Shown one piece after another: positions 26,687 to 33,045 of a DNA stretch of 64,000 bases. Under the pieces are notes generated by a model that made no database searches, had not been told where the DNA came from, and saw only the letters and a list, made by a program, of their open reading frames with translations. Numbering within the stretch: position 1 is the stretch's first letter; every line of letters begins with the position of its first letter. Position numbers and translations under genes: made by a program. The stretch is from Pyxidicoccus trucidator (GTDB lineage Bacteria > Myxococcota > Myxococcia > Myxococcales > Myxococcaceae): NCBI RefSeq assembly GCF_010894435.1, contig NZ_JAAIXZ010000018.1, forward strand, positions 1 through 64,000, in the 5' to 3' direction.

Positions 26687-27162
26687 CGCCCTCTCCCGCT
26701 GTGCCACTCGGGGACCCCGGAGCCAGACAGGCCCGTCTGCTGAAGGAGGATCTCACCACGCGAATTCCACGCCGCCCATCCTCGACGGAGACATGCTCGC
26801 AGCGATGACAGGGCGAGCATCAGGCAACGGACGGATGTGAAGCACAGCGTCCACCACGCCACGCGCCAGGTGCCCCGCGAGGCCAGGGGCGCGAAGCCCA
26901 CGTTGCTGCACCGCGAGTCCCGCGACACCCATGCGCGTGGAACATCCATTCCGGGACGCCTGCGCACACACGCGTTCGCCGCCGCACGCATCGAGTGTCG
27001 GGCAACGGGAAGGCCCACGGTGCCCCCCACTTCCTTGGACACGCTCCGGATGCAACTTCTACGCTGGGAATCCCGCCGACATCGTGCCCGTGCTCCTCGC
27101 GTGGTCTTCCTGGACCTCGCCCACAGCGAGTCCGCCGGTGACGTCAAGGTTCCGAGGGGCCG
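26687..27162. other. 476-bp intergenic region between divergent genes
   Basis: No gene I can support. CAGACAGGCCCGTCTG (26732-26747), just upstream of the cyclase gene, contains a CAGAC/GTCTG inverted repeat and could be an operator. A GTG-started open frame at 26837-27166 has high G/C third positions only in its first third and no recognisable protein, so I do not call it. The region presumably holds promoters for the cyclase gene and the first NGLSF lipoprotein. Confidence 0.35.
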
Positions 27163-28089
27163 ATGAAATCGAGACTGTTCGAGAAGACTTGCCGTGTGCT
27201 CATCACCGCGCTGCTGTTCACCGGCGGCTGCGGGCCCGTGGAAGAGGAAGCGTCCCCTCCACCGCTGACGTACGGGGTGCAGGCCGAGCTGTCGGACAAC
27301 GGGCTGTCCTTCAACGGCCTTTCGTTCAACGGGCTGTCCTTCAACGGCCTTTCGTTCAACGGGCTGTCCTTCAACGGCCTGTCCACGAGCAACTTCAACA
27401 CGTGGTTCCAGGCGGACCCGGCGCTCGCCAGCGGGGTGATGCGCTACCTGGTCCGCTGCGCGGTGCCGGCGGGACAGACGCGCACGTACACGTCGTCCAC
27501 CGGCCATCACTACGCGTGGGCCGGCGAGCTGGGACTGGCTCCAGCGTGGGCCTCCGGCGCGGCCCCCACGCTGTACGAGCAGCAGGTGGTGTCCGCGTGC
27601 CTGGCGGCGCACGCCAACCGGCTCGCGACGGAGGTGTCCATCTCCGTCCTGGGCCGGGACGCGGGGGGAGCGGCCATTCCCTATACGTCGGCGGAGCTGG
27701 CCTCGCACTCCCGGCGGGAGTCCTGCTTCTTCGGCAACGTCTTCACCGGGCAGGGCCTCTACGTGGGCACCGAGCGCGAGCCGCTGGGCCCCAACGAGAG
27801 CACCAGCCGGGCCTGCGGCGCCCTGCTCCACGGCGGCACCGAGGCCGCGACGCCCTGCGCGCCCCTGGTGCATGTGGGTGACTGCACGGCGTTCTGCACG
27901 CTGGACAGCAGCGGGCACTTCTTCTCGTCCTGCACCTACAACGGCACCACCTACCACCGGCCCCTCACCACCCGGCTGCGCGTCGAGGACATCCATAAAT
28001 GCGGGGACACCCACTGCCAGGCCACGGAGCGGTGCGGGACCTCCTATCGATATGACAGCTGTGGACTGGACTGCGGTTCCTGCCCCTGA
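27163..28089 (+). CDS. NGLSF-repeat lipoprotein, paralogue A
   Basis: 308 residues. Lipobox FTGGCGPV (Cys23). After a short linker, residues 46-74 are six tandem NGLSF/NGLS units. Then comes a conserved body shared with the paralogue at 28721-29746: NTWFQADPALASGVMRYL, CAVPAGQTRTYT, LGLAPAWASGA, EQQVVSACLAAHAN and RRESCFFGNVF. A Cys-rich C-terminus (KCGDTHCQATERC, SCGLDCGSC) looks like a small disulfide knot. Outer-surface location is likely. No known family; function unknown. Ends 33 bases before the AlgH-like gene. Confidence 0.72.
   Translation: MKSRLFEKTCRVLITALLFTGGCGPVEEEASPPPLTYGVQAELSDNGLSFNGLSFNGLSFNGLSFNGLSFNGLSTSNFNTWFQADPALASGVMRYLVRCAVPAGQTRTYTSSTGHHYAWAGELGLAPAWASGAAPTLYEQQVVSACLAAHANRLATEVSISVLGRDAGGAAIPYTSAELASHSRRESCFFGNVFTGQGLYVGTEREPLGPNESTSRACGALLHGGTEAATPCAPLVHVGDCTAFCTLDSSGHFFSSCTYNGTTYHRPLTTRLRVEDIHKCGDTHCQATERCGTSYRYDSCGLDCGSCP
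27298..27384 (+). repeat. 15-bp tandem coding repeat (NGLSF units)
   Basis: Six units of 15 bp, the last one truncated, alternating AACGGGCTGTCCTTC and AACGGCCTTTCGTTC. This makes a 30-bp higher-order repeat in exact copies, so the array looks recently expanded and could vary by slippage. Confidence 0.9.
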
Positions 28090-28122
28090 GTCCCGGGAGG
28101 TGCCTCCTCCCGGCCGGCTATA

Positions 28123-28701
28123 GTGGGCCGGGTGAAGGGGCTCGCCCGACGGCACCTCGTGGTCCTGCTCGCCTGTGCGTTGCTGATGCTCGTGGCCCTG
28201 CCGCGCATCATCGGCGGGCTCAAGGCGGATGAGGCTCCGTTCCGAGCGCCGGCACCGGGCCTCCTGCTGGTGGCGCGGCCGCACCGGGTGAGCGGCCTGT
28301 TCGACCAGACGGTGGTGCTCCTGCTGGAGACAGGCGGCGAGCGCACGTGGGGGCTCGTGCTCAACCGTGCGCGGCCCCGCCCGGCGGAGGTGCCGACGAC
28401 GGGCGTGGACCGCTGGGGCGGCCCCGTGCATCCCGAGCACCGCATCACCCTGGCGCGCGGGGACACGGTCCCCGCGCAGGCCCGCCGCGTCTTCGAGGAC
28501 CTGTCCTGGTACGAGGGCACGCGGGAGCCAGGCGCGTCCGGGGGCACGTCACTCACCTTCGCGGGCATGGCGGCCTGGGGCCCGGGCCAGCTCGAGGAGG
28601 AGCTGGCCCAGGGCGCGTGGTGGCTGGTGGAGGGCAGCACCCGCGCCGTGTTCACCGCGCCCGAGGCGTCATGGGCGGAGCACGCGGCGCGGCGACTGTG
28701 A
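28123..28701 (+). CDS. AlgH/YqgE (UPF0301) family protein with N-terminal membrane segment
   Basis: 192 residues. A hydrophobic stretch (HLVVLLACALLMLVALPRIIGGL) precedes the UPF0301 fold: PGLLLVARPHRVSGLFDQTVVLLLE, WGLVLNRA, GGPVHPEHRI and AAWGPGQLEEELAQGAWWLV. AlgH/YqgE proteins are usually cytoplasmic and lack any membrane segment, so this copy is probably anchored with the domain on one face of the inner membrane. The start is uncertain (GTG at 28123, or GTG at 28132). It sits between two NGLSF lipoproteins, 33 bases after one and 19 bases before the end of the other. Confidence 0.75.
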   Translation: MGRVKGLARRHLVVLLACALLMLVALPRIIGGLKADEAPFRAPAPGLLLVARPHRVSGLFDQTVVLLLETGGERTWGLVLNRARPRPAEVPTTGVDRWGGPVHPEHRITLARGDTVPAQARRVFEDLSWYEGTREPGASGGTSLTFAGMAAWGPGQLEEELAQGAWWLVEGSTRAVFTAPEASWAEHAARRL

Positions 28702-28720
28702 CGGCCGCCCCGCACCGGCC

Positions 28721-29746
28721 TCAGCCGCAGGTGCCGCAGTCCTCCTTGCAGGAGAGGAAGTCGTTCTTGTCCCCGCAGGACTCGGTGGGCTGGCAGATGC
28801 CGTCACCGCACTTGTAGAGGCTGCGCCGGTCCAGCCGCGTGGTGAGCGACGGGTAGGTGACACCGTTCCAGGTGCACGACGCATAGAAGGACTTCGACTC
28901 ATCCATCACACAGTGTCGCGCGCACCGGCCAATGTAGACGAGCGGCGCGCAGCGGTGGCGGTTGAGCTCCAGCTCCTCGGGCGGGTCCTGCTCGCCGCCG
29001 TCGAGCTCCTCCGCCGCTTCGTCCTCCTTGTCACCCCGACTGGCCGCCACCGAGCAGGCCCGCGACGAGCTCTCGCGTGGCTTGAGCCGCCCCTTGTCGC
29101 GGCCCACGTAGACGCCCTCGCCACTGAAGAGGTTGCCGAAGAAGCAGGACTCCCTCCACTGGTACTGCTTCAGCTCCTCGTCCGTGACGGAGATGGCCAC
29201 TCCATCCGCCCGGCGCCCGAGCACGGAGATGGGGACCCGCTGGTTGTACTTGTTCGCATGCGCGGCCAGGCAGGCGGAGACCACCTGCTGCTCGCGCACC
29301 GTCGCCGTCGCTCCGCCCGCCCACGCCGGAGCCAGGCCCAGCCCCCCCACCCAGCCATACGTGCGGCCTTCCGCCGTGTACGTGCGCACCTCCCCGGCCG
29401 GGACGGCGCAGTGGACCAGGTAGCGCATCACCCCGCTGGCGAGCGTCGGGTTCGACTGGAACCAGGAAGCGAAGGCGCTGCTCGACAGCCCGTTGAACGA
29501 CAGCCCGTTGAACGACAGCCCGTTGAACGACAGGCCATTGAACGACAGCCCGTTCACGGAGAGGCCATTGTCGGTCTCCAGGGCCTGGGCCGTGTTCGCT
29601 GCTCCCGCCGACGTGTCGGCCGGCGCCCACACCCCGCGCTCCTCTGTCGGGCCGCAGCCCACCCCGAGCAGCAGCACCGCCAGGCACAGCCCCACTCCCG
29701 GCCCGACGCGGCGGCACCGGCGCTCTTCCATCCGTATGAGAGTCAT
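28721..29746 (-). CDS. NGLSF-repeat lipoprotein, paralogue B
   Basis: 341 residues from the ATG at 29746, chosen because ACGAGGAAG precedes it; an in-frame ATG 30 bases upstream lacks a site. Lipobox LLLGVGCGP (Cys31). Six NGLSx units follow, then the same body as paralogue A (ASWFQSNPTLASGVMRYL, CAVPAGEVRTYT, LGLAPAWAGGA, EQQVVSACLAAHAN, WRESCFFGNLF). An acidic insertion of about 30 residues (DKEDEAAEELDGGEQDPPEE) is absent from A. The Cys-rich tail is KCGDGICQPTESC then CKEDCGTCG. Convergent with the AlgH-like gene. Function unknown. Confidence 0.72.
   Translation of the reverse strand: MTLIRMEERRCRRVGPGVGLCLAVLLLGVGCGPTEERGVWAPADTSAGAANTAQALETDNGLSVNGLSFNGLSFNGLSFNGLSFNGLSSSAFASWFQSNPTLASGVMRYLVHCAVPAGEVRTYTAEGRTYGWVGGLGLAPAWAGGATATVREQQVVSACLAAHANKYNQRVPISVLGRRADGVAISVTDEELKQYQWRESCFFGNLFSGEGVYVGRDKGRLKPRESSSRACSVAASRGDKEDEAAEELDGGEQDPPEELELNRHRCAPLVYIGRCARHCVMDESKSFYASCTWNGVTYPSLTTRLDRRSLYKCGDGICQPTESCGDKNDFLSCKEDCGTCG
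29480..29569 (-). repeat. 15-bp tandem coding repeat in paralogue B
   Basis: Six 15-bp units on the minus strand, mostly AACGGGCTGTCGTTC or AATGGCCTGTCGTTC, encoding NGLSV then NGLSF copies. The same protein repeat as paralogue A but with different codon choices, so it expanded independently or diverged. Confidence 0.88.
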
Positions 29747-30095
29747 CCGCTTCCTCGTGAGAGTCTTTGGGGACACCGGACGAGGCGCTCCGCCGCATCC
29801 GGAGGGGCGAACGGGGGCAGGAAGGAACGCGGAGAACCCCTCGCGAAAGAGATATCCCTCTTTCTCTCAACCCATAAGCCAACCAGCACCGAAGGCGGAG
29901 ACCTCCCTCCATGGGCAACCTTCGACGCGTCGCTCGGCGGACACGGAGGTTCGACCTTCCGCCAGCAGTCCTCGCGTCCACGCCGTCGAGGGTCATCCTC
30001 CCGACAGAGTCTCCCTGCCGAGAGGCGGAAACAGCCGGAGCGCGGGAACGTGGCTTTCTTCACAGGCTTCGCCGTGGGAGCCTGCTTCTCCCCGC
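29747..30095. other. 349-bp divergent intergenic region
   Basis: Separates NGLSF paralogue B from the hypothetical secreted gene at 30096. No gene seen. GAAAGAG and CTCTTTC (29845-29864, 6-base spacer) form an inverted repeat in a locally A+T-richer patch that is a likely promoter or operator. Confidence 0.4.
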
Positions 30096-31355
30096 ATGCG
30101 CCCTCCTCGCTCCGACTTCCCGACCCTCCTCGCCTCCGCGCTGCTGCTGGCTTCCGCGCTGCTGGCCCTTCCTTCCCACGCGCAGTCCAACACGCCGCTG
30201 GAAGACAACCGCATCATCACCGAGGGCTACATCCAGCTCGCGTACGAGCTGGGCGGCGTGCTGGACCCGACGCTCCAGCCCGGCGGCGTCAGCAGTGTCC
30301 GCCCCAACTGGTTCGTCTTCGCGCCGCACGCGTCGCGCACCGGAGGCGAGGGCATGCTCGGCACGGCCATCGCCCGGCGCATCATCAGTGCGGCCCGCGG
30401 GCAGCCGTCGCTGTCGGTGCTGCACGCCCTGCAGCGCGTGGGACTCACCGGCAGCCTGAGCCTCTCCGCGCAGCGGCTGGGGCTGGAGCTGGTGCTCTAC
30501 GGGATTCCCCTCGACGCGGCCGCCTCGCTCGCCGCGCTGGCCACGGCCATGAACTGGGAGGCGCTCGCGGACCCGCGCACGCTGCTCACCACCGCGGCGC
30601 GCTTCGCCGCGCTCTACTGGAGCGCTCCCGGCTTCTTCCCGCTCGACAAGGCGGAGCGGCTGGTGGTGACGCTGGAGCGCACGCTGCACGAGGGCAACCT
30701 CGCCATCTACACCGACGTCGGGGGGGCCGGACGCCTCTACCTCGACTGGCGCCAGGGCGCGGGCGCGGTGACGCCGGAGCGCGTGCTGACGGAGTTCACG
30801 CTGACTGGCGCGGTGCCGGCCCAGGCGCGTCAGGCGTATGACTTCGCGGTGGCCCACGCGTACGACACGCCGCGCCCCTACCAGCTCCACCTCCTCTTCC
30901 CGGGCATGAACTGGAAGAGCCTGCTGGTGGCCGCCTTCGCCGTGTACGAGCAGGCCCGCCTCGCGCCCACTCCGGCCGCGCGCGACGCGCTCATCGCCAT
31001 GGGCAACAACTACGTCGCCTGGCGCGAGCAGCACGACATGGCCCAGCCCGTCTTCACCCCCGCCTCGCCCCGCGCGGACGAGGTGTCCCGCCCGGCGCTG
31101 ATGGAGACCCTCACCCCGCTGCTCACCACCGACTTCGGCACCATGACGTGGAGCTACGCGGACTATGCCTACAGCCAGGCGGACCGCGACGGCAATCCGC
31201 TCACCTCCCAGCCCACCGAGTACAGCTGGGCCGTCTTCTGGGACCGCTGGACGGGAATCCTGTATGCCTTTGACCAGGCCTATCTCCAGCCCGAGGCGCT
31301 CTGGGCCATGCCGGAGCCCGTGGTGGACCCCACCGCGCCCTCCACCTGGAACTAG
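30096..31355 (+). CDS. Secreted hypothetical protein
   Basis: 419 residues. The ATG at 30096 starts a clear signal peptide (LLASALLLASALLALPSHAQS). The mature part is alpha-helical with Trp/Tyr-rich stretches, for example FFPLDKAERLVVTLERTLHEGNLAIYTDVG, YQLHLLFPGMNWKSLLVAAFAVYEQARL and GNNYVAWREQHDMAQPVF. No family, catalytic motif or lipobox is recognised. Codon use is typical of the host. An upstream in-frame extension overlaps the divergent promoter region and was not used. It ends just before the histidine kinase gene and may be co-transcribed. Confidence 0.62.
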   Translation: MRPPRSDFPTLLASALLLASALLALPSHAQSNTPLEDNRIITEGYIQLAYELGGVLDPTLQPGGVSSVRPNWFVFAPHASRTGGEGMLGTAIARRIISAARGQPSLSVLHALQRVGLTGSLSLSAQRLGLELVLYGIPLDAAASLAALATAMNWEALADPRTLLTTAARFAALYWSAPGFFPLDKAERLVVTLERTLHEGNLAIYTDVGGAGRLYLDWRQGAGAVTPERVLTEFTLTGAVPAQARQAYDFAVAHAYDTPRPYQLHLLFPGMNWKSLLVAAFAVYEQARLAPTPAARDALIAMGNNYVAWREQHDMAQPVFTPASPRADEVSRPALMETLTPLLTTDFGTMTWSYADYAYSQADRDGNPLTSQPTEYSWAVFWDRWTGILYAFDQAYLQPEALWAMPEPVVDPTAPSTWN

Positions 31356-31488
31356 CGCGATGGAAAGCCTCCGGCCCGAAGGTACCCGGGTGGAGTTGCC
31401 GACGCTCGAACGGTCCCCGGGGCCATCGGCTGTCGGCAATGGTCATTCGCTTGACGCCCCCCTGACGCGGGGACACCTTGCAGACGAC

Positions 31489-33036
31489 ATGAGCTCCGTG
31501 CCTCCTTCGGCGCCCGGCAGCCCGGTGGAGCCTCCCTCCACCGAGCGGTCGGCCCAGCCCGCAGCAGCAGCCGACGAGGCGGGCCTCTCCTCCGAGGCGC
31601 GGCTGTGCGTGCTGCGGGAGATGATGGACGAGGCCTTCTTCTCCCTGGACGCGCATGGGCGCATCCGCGAGCTGAACACGCGCGCCGCCACGCTGCTGGG
31701 CCTGCCCGCCGCCGCGCTCCTGGGCCAGGAGCCCTGGCGCGCGTGGCCCGAGCTGGCGGGCTCCGTGCTGCATGAGCGGCTGATGGCGGCGCTCACCACG
31801 CGCGAAGGAGGACGCTTCCTCGCGGAGCTGCCCTCGCGCGTCTGGCTGGAGGTGAATGTCCGCGCCGTGGGCGACGAGACGTGGGTGCTGGCCGCGGACA
31901 TCACCCGCCGCCAGCAGGCCGAGGACGAGGTGGCGCGCACCGTGGAGCGCTTCCGCCAGCTCGGCGAGCGCTTCCAGGTGGCCCTGGAGTCCGCGCAGAT
32001 GGCCGTCTGGGAGACGAACCTCGTCACCGGACACGTGTTCCGCTCCGAAGCGCATGACCGGCTCTACGGCTACCCCCAGCCGCTGGAGGAGTGGACACAC
32101 GAGCGGTTCCTCGCCTCCATCCACCCGGAGGACCGGCCCGCGGTGGAGGCCCAGGTCGCCGCCATCTCCTCCGGGGGCGTGGACGCCTACGCCTCCACCT
32201 TCCGCACCCGCTGGCCGGACGGGACGTGGCACTGGCTCACCAGCCGCGCCACGGTGCTGCGCGACGCGGCGGGAGAGGTGGTGGTGGTGCGCGGAGCCAT
32301 CCTCGACATCACCGCGCTGAAGGAGACGGAGGCCGCGCTCCAGGAGGCGGTGCGCACGCGCGACGACTTCCTGTCCCTGGCCAGCCACGAGCTGCGCACG
32401 CCGCTCACCTCGCTGCGCCTCCAGCTCCAGATGCTCCGGCGCATCGCGGACACCACGCCCGGAGAGCCGCTCGGCGCCGTGAAGGTGGCGGCGAAGCTGG
32501 ACACCACCGAGCGCCAGCTCCGCAGGCTGGGCGCGCTGGTGGAAAACCTGCTGGACGTCAGCCGCATCCAGACGGGCAAGCTGGACTTCCAGTTCAGCGA
32601 AGGCGACCTGGCGGCGGTGGTGTCGGACCTCGTCGCGCGCTTCGCGGACGAAGCGCGGCAGGCGGGCGTGATTCTCAGTGCGCGGGTGGACGGGCCGGTG
32701 CACGGCCGCTTCGACCGGCTGCGCATGGAGCAGGTGGTGAACAACCTGCTGGTCAATGCCCTGCGCTACGGCGCGGGCACCCCCGTGCGCGTGTCGCTGA
32801 CCCACGAGGAAGGCACCACCCGGCTGGTGGTGCGCGACGGAGGACCGGGCGTGCCGGAGACGGACCGCGAGCGCATCTTCGAGCGCTTCGCGCAGAACCA
32901 CCATGCCTCGTACAAGGGCGGCCTGGGGCTGGGGCTCTACATCGTGCGGCAGATTGTCGAGGCGCACGGGGGCCGCGTCCACGTGGAGGACGCGCCCGGA
33001 GGCGGCGCGGCCTTCGTGGTGGACCTGCCGCTGTAG
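31489..33036 (+). CDS. Soluble PAS-PAS sensor histidine kinase
   Basis: About 515 residues from the ATG at 31489. An earlier in-frame ATG at 31360 exists, but the extra 43 codons have clearly lower third-position G+C and look non-coding. Domains: PAS (MDEAFFSLDAHGRIRELNTRA), a second PAS/PAC (MAVWETNLVTGHVFRSEAHDRLYGY, IHPEDR, DITALKE), HisKA with LASHELRTPLTSLR (phospho-His), and HATPase with LLVNALRYGAG (N box), DGGPGVPETD (G1) and GGLGLGLYIV (G2). No membrane segment, so it senses a cytoplasmic signal. No cognate response regulator is adjacent; the nearest regulator gene is the STAND protein downstream on the opposite strand. Confidence 0.85.
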   Translation: MSSVPPSAPGSPVEPPSTERSAQPAAAADEAGLSSEARLCVLREMMDEAFFSLDAHGRIRELNTRAATLLGLPAAALLGQEPWRAWPELAGSVLHERLMAALTTREGGRFLAELPSRVWLEVNVRAVGDETWVLAADITRRQQAEDEVARTVERFRQLGERFQVALESAQMAVWETNLVTGHVFRSEAHDRLYGYPQPLEEWTHERFLASIHPEDRPAVEAQVAAISSGGVDAYASTFRTRWPDGTWHWLTSRATVLRDAAGEVVVVRGAILDITALKETEAALQEAVRTRDDFLSLASHELRTPLTSLRLQLQMLRRIADTTPGEPLGAVKVAAKLDTTERQLRRLGALVENLLDVSRIQTGKLDFQFSEGDLAAVVSDLVARFADEARQAGVILSARVDGPVHGRFDRLRMEQVVNNLLVNALRYGAGTPVRVSLTHEEGTTRLVVRDGGPGVPETDRERIFERFAQNHHASYKGGLGLGLYIVRQIVEAHGGRVHVEDAPGGGAAFVVDLPL

Positions 33037-33045
33037 GGCCGCGGC

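Noticed and set aside
26837-27166. 109-codon open frame upstream of the first NGLSF lipoprotein
   Set aside because: G/C at third positions falls off after the first third, it overlaps the lipoprotein start, and it has no motif. Treated as non-coding.
29493-30095. N-terminal extension of the secreted hypothetical protein at 30096
   Set aside because: The extension runs through the antisense of the NGLSF repeats and the divergent promoter; the signal peptide at 30096 gives a better start.
31360-31488. 43-codon N-terminal extension of the PAS histidine kinase
   Set aside because: Third-position G+C is clearly lower than in the rest of the gene and there is no ribosome site. The ATG at 31489 was preferred.
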